Assembly (NCBI GenBank): GCA_910578585.1
Contig: CAJTRG010000003.1
Coordinates: forward strand, 1-64,000
Direction: 5' to 3'
DNA: 64,000 bases
Source: an uncultured Mailhella sp.
GTDB lineage: Bacteria; Desulfobacterota; Desulfovibrionia; Desulfovibrionales; Desulfovibrionaceae
Shown: one piece after another, positions 27,659-35,063 of the stretch
How positions within the stretch are numbered: position 1 is the stretch's first letter
Layout: every line of letters starts with the position of its first letter
The notes under the pieces: generated by a model
The model's input: the letters and a program-made list of their open reading frames with translations, nothing else
Databases searched by the model: none
What the model was told of the DNA's origin: nothing
Made by a program: the position numbers and the translations under genes

Positions 27659-28195
27659 ATGGCTAAAAATGTGCTTATTTTATCAGGAAGTCCACGCAAA
27701 AACGGCAACTCTGCCGCTCTTTGTCAGCAATTTGCCAAAGGCGGCGAAGAGGCAGGCAATAAGGTGGAACTCATTTATCTTCGTGACAAAAAAATTGGCT
27801 ACTGCATTGCCTGTTACCACTGCAAAAAAGAAGGTATTTGCAGAATTCAGGATGATATGGCAGAAATCCTCGAGAAAATGGACAAGGCTGATGTTATTGT
27901 TCTGGCAAGCCCCGTTTATTTCTATTCCATCAACGCGCAAATGAAAGCGCTCATTGACAGAGTAGTCGCTCGTTGGTTACAAATCAAGAATAAAGATTTT
28001 TATTACATTATCACCGCGGCAGAAGAAGAAAGCTTGGTCAAGGACTGCACCCTTGAATACATGCGCGGTCTTGCCAAGTGCCTGAAAGGTTCTCAGGAAA
28101 AAGGGTATATCTTTGGCGGCGGTGTCTATGAACCCGGCAAAATCAAAGATACCCATTTCATGCAGGACGCCTACGACATGGGCAAGAGGGTTTAA
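27659..28195 (+). CDS. Iron-sulfur-flavoprotein-like NAD(P)H-dependent FMN reductase
   Basis: A 178-residue flavodoxin-fold protein with the FMN phosphate loop SGSPRKNGNSA near residue 10 and the second FMN loop ASPVYFYSINAQMKALIDR near residue 82. Four cysteines in CIACYHCKKEGIC (spacing CX2CX2CX5C, about 48-60) equal the compact cluster motif of iron-sulfur flavoproteins, so a [4Fe-4S] cluster beside the FMN is plausible. The protein has no signal peptide and is cytoplasmic. It follows the hydrolase paralogue by 40 bases and is likely co-transcribed. Confidence 0.82.
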   Translation: MAKNVLILSGSPRKNGNSAALCQQFAKGGEEAGNKVELIYLRDKKIGYCIACYHCKKEGICRIQDDMAEILEKMDKADVIVLASPVYFYSINAQMKALIDRVVARWLQIKNKDFYYIITAAEEESLVKDCTLEYMRGLAKCLKGSQEKGYIFGGGVYEPGKIKDTHFMQDAYDMGKRV

Positions 28196-28277
28196 TTTTT
28201 TTTGGGGAATTATTATCGTTGCTGTCTTTATTCGTAGTTTCCTGCGTCACAACGACTGAAGCCCCCCAAAAAAAAAA
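28196..28277. repeat. Palindrome with a loop resembling the 32-kb cargo unit
   Basis: Arms TTTTTTTTGGGG and CCCCAAAAAAAA enclose a 56-base loop. Inside the loop TCGTTG (28216-28221) pairs with CAACGA (28250-28255). On the minus strand the loop carries GTCGTT and GACAGCA in the same order as the tandem units of the 32-kb element. Kinship is tentative. Confidence 0.5.
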
Positions 28278-28350
28278 CTATATGCAAAACCTTTATAGAC
28301 TTCGTCCAAAACGGTTTTGATGTATATGTATTTTTAGGGTATTTTCAAAA

Positions 28351-28383
28351 GGGTCTAGACTATCATCTCTATTTTTGAAAAAA
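28351..28383. mobile_element. Remnant of an IS1595-type left end
   Basis: Starting GGGTCTAGACTATCATCTCT, these 33 bases match the left end of the IS1595 copy at 45378 in 26 positions. No transposase remnant follows, so this is a solo decayed end of a related element. Confidence 0.5.
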
Positions 28384-28411
28384 GATTTCAATAGCCAAAT
28401 AATTTTATTTT

Positions 28412-28514
28412 ATAGAGGGAGCTGCTCTCCCACAACCTTTGAAAGATGGGGTACGCTTCGGGGGAATATCCCCCTGTCCGTATCCCTCTTTCATATCCCC
28501 GTACAGCCCCCTAT
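28412..28514. repeat. Nested inverted-repeat block, possible strong terminator
   Basis: Three nested pairs: ATAGAGGGAGCTG (28412) with CAGCCCCCTAT (28504), GAAAGATGGGGTACG (28441) with CGTATCCCTCTTTC (28479), and an inner GGGGG-AATAT-CCCCC. A separate small hairpin GGGAG-CTG-CTCTCCC lies in the left arm. Together with the two entries above, this fills the 516-bp gap between the flavoprotein and TetR genes. Confidence 0.6.
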
Positions 28515-28711
28515 TTCACACTTCTTTCTAAAAAAACAGAAATTAATCACTTGAAGAGATGCAAAAGTATAATTATTTAGTGATAATTATAAAATTGCCA
28601 AGCGATTTTTTTCAAATTGCAGTATTATTGTTTATAGAAGAAAAAATCATTGAAAATTATAATAAAAATAGTTATTATAAAAATGTTATTGCAGTGAGTA
28701 AAGGAATAGGT

Positions 28712-29359
28712 ATGGCTGTGAATAAAACTTTGCATTCCGCAAATCCAAAGAAGGAAACTCGCGGTAAGGGACGCCCGCGCGCCTTTGACCGTGTAAGTGC
28801 CCTGCACAGTGCCCTGGAAGTCTTTTGGCAGCAGGGCTATGAGCCTGCTTCTGTCGCGGATTTATGCAAAGCCATGCACATCAATCCCCCCAGTCTCTAT
28901 GCAACGTTTGGCAACAAGGCGTCTCTCTTTTTAGAGGCTCTTCGCCATTATGAGCACATCTATTGGGATGCACCGGCAGCGCGTTTTATGAAGGAGCCGG
29001 ATATTTATACTGCGGTGGAAGATTTTTTCAGCGAGGCGGCAAAAATCCTTCTTTCTCCGGAAACTCCCTGTGGCTGCATGGTGGTGCTGGCGGCGGTGAA
29101 TATTTCCGAAACTGAAAAGGAAATCATTGAGACTGTGCGAAAGTTTCGGCTTGCCTCCAAGAAAATGTTTGCAGACAGGCTCCGCCAAGCTATTTCGGAG
29201 GGGCAAATTCCTGCTGATACGGATGTTCCGGCTCTTGCCGGGGCGCTCAATACTTTGCTTGAGGGCTTGTCCATTCAGGCTCGTGACGGTCTTTTTCAAT
29301 CCGAGCTGAAAGCATTTGCCTCCTATGCCGTGCGCATGCTGCCGCCGAGAATACAATAA
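28712..29359 (+). CDS. TetR-family transcriptional regulator
   Basis: A 215-residue regulator with an N-terminal TetR HTH. The segment ALEVFWQQGYEPASVADLCK (about 34-53) and INPPSLYATFGNKASLFLEAL (about 57-77) match the YxxFxxKxxL pattern of the family, and a ligand-binding C-terminal domain with the PCGCMVV segment near residue 122 follows. The long upstream open frame is not used: AAGGAATAGGT precedes ATG 28712, after which the basic KGRPRAFDR tail begins. It probably controls the neighbouring redox/hydrolase cluster. Confidence 0.88.
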   Translation: MAVNKTLHSANPKKETRGKGRPRAFDRVSALHSALEVFWQQGYEPASVADLCKAMHINPPSLYATFGNKASLFLEALRHYEHIYWDAPAARFMKEPDIYTAVEDFFSEAAKILLSPETPCGCMVVLAAVNISETEKEIIETVRKFRLASKKMFADRLRQAISEGQIPADTDVPALAGALNTLLEGLSIQARDGLFQSELKAFASYAVRMLPPRIQ

Positions 29360-29461
29360 AGCAGAACAACAGACGCGCCAAACTGGTAATACTATAAGCA
29401 CCTTATTAAAAATTCTATCCTTTCTTGTATACAACTAACTTCTTGTTTTTTATAAGAGAAA

Positions 29462-29548
29462 ATGATGTTGGGAAGTTGGTTTGTGTTGCTGTTACTATCC
29501 GCATTGCTTATGTACGTATTGAATGAACCTTGTCCTAAAATAAGATGA
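29462..29548 (+). CDS. Possible 28-residue membrane microprotein
   Basis: A short frame in the 286-bp gap after the TetR gene encodes MMLGSWFVLLLLSALLMYVL plus eight polar residues, the profile of a single-helix membrane peptide. The ribosome-binding site is weak (AAGAGAAA). It could equally be chance in AT-rich DNA or the remnant of a transporter. Confidence 0.2.
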   Translation: MMLGSWFVLLLLSALLMYVLNEPCPKIR

Positions 29549-29566
29549 AAAATAGTTGCAGCAGTT

Positions 29567-29594
29567 TTGACAATTTTTTAGTAATCACTATAAA
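29567..29594 (+). promoter_or_regulatory. Sigma-70-type promoter of the radical SAM gene
   Basis: TTGACA and TATAAA are separated by 16 bases, 52 bases upstream of the start codon. Confidence 0.65.
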
Positions 29595-29645
29595 TATAAT
29601 AAGAACAAAACAGACCAGAATATGCTAAGGCAAAGTGAGGACACT

Positions 29646-30539
29646 ATGAAATATTTGGAAGAACCCATTATGCGTCCGCCGCAGGAGGCCGCATCCCTTT
29701 TAGTGCGCGCAACCCGGGGCTGTACCTATAATGATTGCCTTTTTTGCTATGTTTCACGCGGATTTGCGTTTATGGCAGCAAGTTTGGAGCATTTTGAACA
29801 GGAAATTATAGCCAAAAAGCCCTTTTTCCCTGAAAATACGCCTGTCTATCTGACCGGTTCCAATCCTTTTGCTCTGCCCGCAGCAAAGCTGAAAGAATAT
29901 CTGGCAGTGCTCCGCAAACATTTTCCCCATTTCAGCCGCGTCAGCATGCAAAGCCGCATTGACGATATTACGGCGAAAAGTGACGAAGAACTTACAGAAT
30001 TGTACAGTCTGGGGTTGAGCCACATTTATACCGGAACAGAAAACGGTAATGATGCCGTGCTCAAGCTCATGAACAAAGGACACAGCGCTGCCGATACCGT
30101 GGAACAGCTGCTCAGGCTGGATGCGGCAGGAATAAGCTATACGGCATTTTATATACTTGGCATGGGCGGCAAAGGCATGGGGCTTGCCAGCGGAGAAGCC
30201 ACGGCGCGCATGTTTAATCAAGTCCACCCCAAGCTCATTACCACCACAGGCATGACGCTGTTCGAGGGTACGCCTGTGGCGGAAATGGCGAAGCACGGCG
30301 AGTTTGTGGAAGCTTCTGAACGGGAAAAGATTGAAGAACTGCAGATTTTCCTGAAAACGCTCACTGTGGATACCTTTTACGACGGCGTGCATTATCTGAA
30401 TCCGCTCAATTACAGATTTGCCAACGGTGATACGGCAAAAAAGGCTCAAGTTCTTGCCGATATTGATGAAACTCTGCGCACATCTTCTGATGCTGAGCTG
30501 GAACTCATGGTCAGCCGCCGGCAAATGGTGTCTTTATAA
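29646..30539 (+). CDS. Radical SAM protein (CX4CX2C type)
   Basis: A 297-residue radical SAM enzyme. The cluster motif CTYNDCLFC near residue 28 has CX4CX2C spacing, as in a subgroup of radical SAM proteins that begin with a PP-EA/S-SLLVRATRGC leader (here RPPQEAASLLVRATRGC). Motif region YTGTENGNDAVLKLMNKGH near residue 130 and the barrel strand GISYTAFYILGMGGKG follow. No auxiliary cluster cysteines are obvious. The reaction is unknown. ATG 29646 with GAGG is preferred over an ATG eight codons upstream. It is a single-gene unit with its own promoter and terminator. Confidence 0.8.
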   Translation: MKYLEEPIMRPPQEAASLLVRATRGCTYNDCLFCYVSRGFAFMAASLEHFEQEIIAKKPFFPENTPVYLTGSNPFALPAAKLKEYLAVLRKHFPHFSRVSMQSRIDDITAKSDEELTELYSLGLSHIYTGTENGNDAVLKLMNKGHSAADTVEQLLRLDAAGISYTAFYILGMGGKGMGLASGEATARMFNQVHPKLITTTGMTLFEGTPVAEMAKHGEFVEASEREKIEELQIFLKTLTVDTFYDGVHYLNPLNYRFANGDTAKKAQVLADIDETLRTSSDAELELMVSRRQMVSL

Positions 30540-30707
30540 TTTACACGCAATCACAATGAACATACAAAAGAAAAAGGTTTTCGTACCCGGCAAAATTGGT
30601 TTTATATATTTTATATCTATGTGATTTTATTATTTATTTATGAGTATTGCATTTTAAGTATCTTTTTATTTCAGGATAATAAAAAATTTCAATAGATAAA
30701 CAAGTGA

Positions 30708-30737
30708 GCCGTTCTGTGTAAACAGAACGGCTTTTTT
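30708..30737 (+). terminator. Terminator after the radical SAM gene
   Basis: GCCGTTCTGT and ACAGAACGGC form a 10-bp stem with a 4-base loop, followed by six T. The rest of the 350-bp gap 30540-30889 shows nothing else that I can name. Confidence 0.9.
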
Positions 30738-30889
30738 GTATAGAAAAAGCCATAAAAAATTCAAGTTGTCATTGAGACAATTTTTCTTTGTCTTGAGATT
30801 TTAAAAAATCTTTACTCTTTGAAAAAAAGTACGCAATAGTAAGATTAAGCAAATATGCTGACTAAATTTTACTAAAAGGAGAAAGAAAA

Positions 30890-31519
30890 ATGAAAGTTTT
30901 TGCGATCAATGGCAGCTATCATGAAAATGGCGTTACGCATGCAGCCATTAATCTTGTGGCAAAAGAACTGGAAGCAGAAGGCATCACAACTGATATTTTT
31001 CATGTGGGAGCCAAACCTGTTGCCGCTTGTATTGATTGCCGCAAATGCCGTACCAATGGTCACCACTGCGTTCATAATGATGTTGTGAATGAGATAATTG
31101 ACGCTTTACCTTCTTATGATGGTTTGATTGTTGGCTGTCCTGTTGAATATATGGGCATGCCTGGAACGTTAAAGGCTGTTCTGGACAGGGTGTTCTATGC
31201 AACTGAACATCTGGAAGGCTGGGGGCCAAAACCGGCAGCTGCTCTTGCTGTATGCCGCCGGGCAGGAGCTATTAATACGAAGCATCAGATTGAAAACTAC
31301 TGCAATTGCTCCAATTTGATCACGGTCAACAGTCAATATTGGAACATTGCCTTTGGCTGGAAGCCGGAAGAGTTTCTGGAACAAGACAACGAGGGCAGAC
31401 AAACTATGGAAGTTCTTGGCAGAAATATGGCTTGGATGATGAAGGTTATAGATGCCACAAAAGACACCATTCCTTATTCTGTCTACACAAAACGAGCGAG
31501 AACAAATTTCTGCAGATAA
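30890..31519 (+). CDS. Flavodoxin-fold NAD(P)H-dependent oxidoreductase with Cys motif
   Basis: A 209-residue FMN reductase/flavodoxin_2-type protein: INGSYHENGVTHAAI near residue 6 for FMN phosphate, and GCPVEYMGMPGTLKAVLDR near residue 82. Four cysteines in CIDCRKCRTNGHHC (CX2CX2CX6C, about 48-61) resemble the cluster motif of iron-sulfur flavoproteins. The C-terminal half (NCSNLITVNSQYWNIAFGW) is typical of azoreductase-like relatives. AAAGGAGAAAG precedes the ATG. It is followed after 20 bases by a broken transporter gene, which suggests they once formed one unit for uptake and reduction of a compound. Confidence 0.82.
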   Translation: MKVFAINGSYHENGVTHAAINLVAKELEAEGITTDIFHVGAKPVAACIDCRKCRTNGHHCVHNDVVNEIIDALPSYDGLIVGCPVEYMGMPGTLKAVLDRVFYATEHLEGWGPKPAAALAVCRRAGAINTKHQIENYCNCSNLITVNSQYWNIAFGWKPEEFLEQDNEGRQTMEVLGRNMAWMMKVIDATKDTIPYSVYTKRARTNFCR

Positions 31520-31539
31520 AAGACGATAAGGAGCAAACC

Positions 31540-32140
31540 ATGACTACAACTGACGGTCAAAGAAAAAATATACTATTATTTGCCATTTCACTGCTGCTTC
31601 CGGCATTGATTTGGTTAATACCTGTTACAGAAGTTTTTACCGGGTCTTTGCAGCTCTATTTTATAATCTCACTGTTTGTTATTTTGTTAATGGCCTTTGA
31701 GCTGGTTCCCATGCTTGTTTCAGGTATGCTTTTGGGCACTCTGTATTTTATCTGGCATTGTTGACATGCAAACAGCATTTTCCTACTGGACAACCTCAAT
31801 GACCTGGATGATATTTGGTGGTCTTGTTTTTAGTGCTGTTCTTGAACAATGTGGCTTACTGAGCCGTATAGCATACTGGATTCTCTACAAATGCGGCGGC
31901 AGTTTTAGCGGAGCTATTTTTGGCGTATTTTTTGTGGGCATTGTGCTGAATATTATCACATTCTGCAATGGCTGGATAGTTGCTTGTGTTCTTGTATACG
32001 GACTTTGTAAATCCATGGGAATGGAGCGTTCACATCAGGCAGGTCTTATCTGTTTTGCAGGTGCCATTGGCGCAAACGGAAGCGTTATCTATCTGTATCA
32101 TCCAGCGTTTGTGTCACTTATAGAGTATTTCCGAAAATAA
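31540..32140 (+). pseudogene. SLC13/DASS-type anion transporter, frameshifted and truncated
   Basis: The N-terminal part of a sodium-coupled anion symporter. Frame 1 starts at ATG 31540 (AAGGAG before it) and ends at a stop at 31762-31764. The continuation, from SGIVDMQTAFSYWTTSMTWM through IFGGLVFSAVLEQCGLLSRI, is in the next frame and runs to 32140. A one-base gain in the TTTT run at 31746-31749 would explain the shift. The product would be about 200 residues instead of 450-480, and its end lies inside the MITE-like repeat beginning at 32123. The gene is therefore broken twice. Confidence 0.8.
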
Positions 32141-32165
32141 TTACAAATAATTTTAATAATAAAGC

Positions 32166-33065
32166 TTAAAAAGTTTTGTAAAGGGGTGCAGGGGAAGAAA
32201 CTTTTTCAGCCACCGAAGGCGACGAAGTCGTTTGCGTTTGCGAAGAATGAGCAATTACGCAAATGGACAGCAGAGATGCCACCGAAGGTGACGAAGTCGT
32301 TTCTCTTATGTCGAGTTTACGAGACTTAGAGAAATGGACAGCAGAGATAAAGTTTTTCCCCTGCAAGAAATTCGTAAGATTTACCGGAAATGCTCTAAAG
32401 ATGTCTTCCGAAACAGAACCCATTATACCGGTTTTTCTGATCCAATAGTGGTAAGAGCTCTCTCTTATTACATAAATTTTATGAAGATAAATATAGGTAA
32501 CCGCTTGAAAATAAATATCTTCAATAAAATATCCCTCAGGAAAACGAGCATGAATTTTATCCAAAAAAGATTTTTTCCAAAAATGCAGTACAGTGTTCCA
32601 ATTTACTTTTAAAATTGCCTCGTTGGCATCAACAAAACAATGCGAATAATTGTTGTGACCTTTTCTAAAATGTGTATTTTGTGGCTCATTTTCATAATGT
32701 AAACACATGCTTGTGTTTAAAACAGCTTCTGCTTTGCTCTCTTGTGCTGCGCAATACATTGTTTCAATGTAATCCGGGTCAATCCAATCATCACTGTCAA
32801 TAAAATAAATATATTCGCAGCTTGCAGCATCAAGCCCTGTGTTTCTTGCAGTTGACAATCCGCCGTTTTTATCTCGACTGATTACTTTAATTCTGTTATC
32901 TTTTTTTGCATACCATTCAAGAATTTTGCCTGAATTATCAGGAGAACAATCATTTACGCAAATTATTTCAAGATCTTTGTATGTTTGATTGACAACACTG
33001 TCAAGACAACGTGCGAGATATTGTTCAACATTATATATTGGAATAATCACGGAAATTTTTACCAT
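32166..33065 (-). CDS. Family 2 glycosyltransferase with repeat-encoded C-terminus
   Basis: A 299-residue frame whose first 223 residues are a GT2 enzyme: ISVIIPIYNVEQYLARCLDS at the start, ICVNDCSPDNSG near residue 34, the GGLSTARNTGLDAA loop near residue 68, and the metal-binding IYFIDSDDWIDPDYIE near residue 90. It would transfer sugars to LPS or another surface glycan. From about residue 224 (AFPVNLTNFLQGKN) to the stop the sequence is encoded by the MITE-like element, including two copies of the peptide TTSSPSVA from its tandem units. The original C-terminus is lost, so activity is doubtful, although the A-type core is present. Confidence 0.75.
   Translation of the reverse strand: MVKISVIIPIYNVEQYLARCLDSVVNQTYKDLEIICVNDCSPDNSGKILEWYAKKDNRIKVISRDKNGGLSTARNTGLDAASCEYIYFIDSDDWIDPDYIETMYCAAQESKAEAVLNTSMCLHYENEPQNTHFRKGHNNYSHCFVDANEAILKVNWNTVLHFWKKSFLDKIHARFPEGYFIEDIYFQAVTYIYLHKIYVIRESSYHYWIRKTGIMGSVSEDIFRAFPVNLTNFLQGKNFISAVHFSKSRKLDIRETTSSPSVASLLSICVIAHSSQTQTTSSPSVAEKVSSPAPLYKTF
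32209..32277. repeat. Tandem cargo unit 1 (69 bp)
   Basis: The unit begins GCCACCGAAGGCGACGAAGT and ends AAATGGACAGCAGAGAT. A small conserved hairpin CGAC-GAA-GTCG is followed by a variable hairpin with stem TTTGCGT (32231-32237) and ACGCAAA (32257-32263). Confidence 0.85.
32278..32348. repeat. Tandem cargo unit 2 (71 bp)
   Basis: It has the same ends as unit 1, but its variable hairpin stem is TTTCTCT (32300-32306) and AGAGAAA (32328-32334). The three changed base pairs are all compensated, so pairing is kept while sequence is not. Confidence 0.85.
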
Positions 33066-33211
33066 ATATTTTCCCTTTGCTACTCAATAAGTTTTTACTC
33101 AACAGGCAGGACAAATCTCTCTCTTATCGAAAGGAAATTTCCATTAAACAATATTCAAAATAAATCTACCCACCTAAATTTCCTAATATATTTTGTGACT
33201 ATGGACACTCA

Positions 33212-34585
33212 CTATTCAAAATGCGGAATAAAAGTATAGGCAATATTAAAGAGTTTCTTTAAAATTTGTTCACGTTCACTATCGCTCACACTCTTACAAA
33301 TTTCCACCAGAATATTTATTCCATAGCAAGGCGCCTGTGTTGCCCATAAATCAGCATCTTCCAAAAGATAATATTTTGCCATGTCCTTACCCAACTGTTC
33401 ATATAAATCACGGGGCTGTATATCCGGAACGTTGAAATAATCATGCTCAAGTCCAATAATGCAGAATTTCAGGCTTGCATTTTGAATTTTTTTAATATCA
33501 AAAAACATGGTCAGCGCCGGAGAAACAAAAATAAAGTTTTTAAACCGTGTATCCGTATAGGTGGACTGCGTCTGCAGCGGCGGCAGATAGGGAACTAAAA
33601 ACGGTGGTTCATAGACATAGGCAGACAAACCCGGGTTATTGCGCTTTGACCAGCGCACGTGAAATTCTAAAATTTTATGCACTTTTTCCAAAAGTTCATC
33701 TTTAGAAACAAACGCATTATCAAAAAATGCCTGTTCCTGATTGTTGATTTCTATGGAGCGCTGCAAGCCTACAGAAAACTGCTCTACTTGTGTTTTCACC
33801 GGTTCCTGGCAAAAGAGATTGGTTTTTAAATTCGTGATATCAAATGCCCATAAGTTATTATTTTCCACATCAGTATTTTCATACTCATCACAGTATGTCT
33901 GCCAACGCTCAGCAGTAAGCTCTGCCCCGGCAAGCAGCAAACCTGACGCTCCGCCGCTGCCAAAGCCCATATAACTAACCTTTGTGCTGTCTACAAATTG
34001 CGAAAACGTTTTATCCTGCAAGAGTAAGTCAATGGCAAGTGAACATTGCTTTGCCCGCTGATAAAAGGATTTTGCAGAATAAAATATACGCATATTATGG
34101 GCATTGTCTTCGCTGTGCATGGGAACAGCAACAATATATCCCTGTTTGACGAGTAAATCCGCCAAAGTATGATAACTGTAGCGCGTAAGGCCTGAGGCAT
34201 GGGAAATAATCAGCAAAGGAAATTTCTTATAGGTCAAAGGAACGGCATCAAGCTGCGCCTGCAATTCTTTTTTAGGCAATTCAGCTCTTTTTGCTTTTGC
34301 GCGAATTTCATCGTGTTTTCTCAATGCTTCACGGGAAATTTTCTCATCCACAACTCGAAAAACAGGTGCATTTCGGGCTACGAATAAATGGTATTCATCC
34401 ATAACATAGTCACGTTCTTCAACCCGCGTCGGATACCATATCCCCACATCAAGACGGATATTTTCCCTGGCATTCCAAGTAGATATAGAGCGGTATCCCA
34501 CATGCATTTCTTCCTTTGCCTCACAAGAACAGGCAAAGCAAAAGGCTAAAACACTCAAAAACAATAGAGAAAAAATTTGGCGCAT
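33212..34585 (-). CDS. Predicted secreted alpha/beta hydrolase (dienelactone hydrolase/PAF-acetylhydrolase-like)
   Basis: A 457-residue exported protein with a signal peptide over residues 1-23. It has an N-terminal strand region (VGYRSISTWNARENIRLDVG and IWYPT), an oxyanion segment KFPLLIISHASGLTRYSYHT near residue 121, and the Ser nucleophile elbow GFGSGGASGLLLAG near residue 206. A late KFCIIGLEHDYFNVPD segment near residue 400 could supply acid and His. A 40-residue charged insertion (KISREALRKHDEIRAKAKRA) precedes the fold. The pattern matches COG4188-type hydrolases. The substrate is unknown. It stands alone, divergent from the rpsF operon. Confidence 0.7.
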   Translation of the reverse strand: MRQIFSLLFLSVLAFCFACSCEAKEEMHVGYRSISTWNARENIRLDVGIWYPTRVEERDYVMDEYHLFVARNAPVFRVVDEKISREALRKHDEIRAKAKRAELPKKELQAQLDAVPLTYKKFPLLIISHASGLTRYSYHTLADLLVKQGYIVAVPMHSEDNAHNMRIFYSAKSFYQRAKQCSLAIDLLLQDKTFSQFVDSTKVSYMGFGSGGASGLLLAGAELTAERWQTYCDEYENTDVENNNLWAFDITNLKTNLFCQEPVKTQVEQFSVGLQRSIEINNQEQAFFDNAFVSKDELLEKVHKILEFHVRWSKRNNPGLSAYVYEPPFLVPYLPPLQTQSTYTDTRFKNFIFVSPALTMFFDIKKIQNASLKFCIIGLEHDYFNVPDIQPRDLYEQLGKDMAKYYLLEDADLWATQAPCYGINILVEICKSVSDSEREQILKKLFNIAYTFIPHFE

Positions 34586-34671
34586 AGTTTTTCCTTATAA
34601 TGGATAAGACAAGGTATCAAAAACTTATATTCTTTTCAATCGGCAAAACAGCACTTTTAAAAATCTTTTGC

Positions 34672-34700
34672 TTGACTTCCCTCGCAAGATAGCCTATTAA
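34672..34700 (+). promoter_or_regulatory. Sigma-70-type promoter of rpsF-rpsR-rplI
   Basis: TTGACT and TATTAA with a 17-base spacer, 57 bases before the rpsF start. Confidence 0.75.
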
Positions 34701-34757
34701 TGTCCCTCAACCTTGCCTTTACTACGCTTAAAGGCCATAGACCAAAAGGAGATTACT

Positions 34758-35063
34758 ATGCGTAAGATGGAAACACTCGTGCTTTTCTCACCAGAAATGA
34801 CTGTAGAAATGCGCGAACAAACCATTGCTACTCTTAGTGAAGTTATCGACCGTGAAGGTGGCAAACTTCTCTTAGTAGACCAATGGGGAATGAAAGATTT
34901 AGCTTATCCTGTACGTAAGCAAATGCGTGGATTTTATGTTCGTTTTGAATATAATGCACCAAATCAACTTGTTGCAGAGCTTGAACGTATTATCCGTATC
35001 CAAGACGATATTTTTAAATTCATCACTGTTCGCTTAAGCGACAATGCTGAGGAGGTTGCATAA
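34758..35063 (+). CDS. rpsF: 30S ribosomal protein S6
   Basis: A 101-residue S6 with the family pattern METLVLFSPEM at the start, LLLVDQWGMKDLAYPVRKQM in the middle and the FYVRFEYNAPNQLVAELERI strand-helix. It binds S18 on the small-subunit platform, which fits the overlap with rpsR by one base. The start is the ATG at 34758 behind AAAGGAG; an in-frame codon 15 positions earlier lies in the leader. It is the first gene of rpsF-rpsR-rplI. Confidence 0.97.
   Translation: MRKMETLVLFSPEMTVEMREQTIATLSEVIDREGGKLLLVDQWGMKDLAYPVRKQMRGFYVRFEYNAPNQLVAELERIIRIQDDIFKFITVRLSDNAEEVA

Larger units (their letters stand above)
32123..32395. mobile_element. MITE-like palindromic element with tandem cargo (273 bp)
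   Basis: The left end GAGTATTTCCGAAAATAATT and the right end read backwards, GAGCATTTCCGGTAAATCTT, form terminal inverted repeats (19 of 26 bases), and TA flanks both ends (32121-32122 and 32396-32397), as expected for a Tc1/mariner-IS630-type target. Inside, GCAGGGGAAGAAACTTT (32188) pairs with AAAGTTTTTCCCCTGC (32349). Two 69/71-bp tandem units fill the loop. No transposase frame is present. The element truncates a transporter gene on its left and a glycosyltransferase gene on its right. Confidence 0.75.

Noticed and set aside
32209..32348. Tandem units as integron attC sites or CRISPR repeats
   Set aside because: The ends lack the attC core patterns (RYYYAAC/GTTRRRY), there are only two units, no integrase or cas gene is near, and the variable part is a hairpin, not a spacer.
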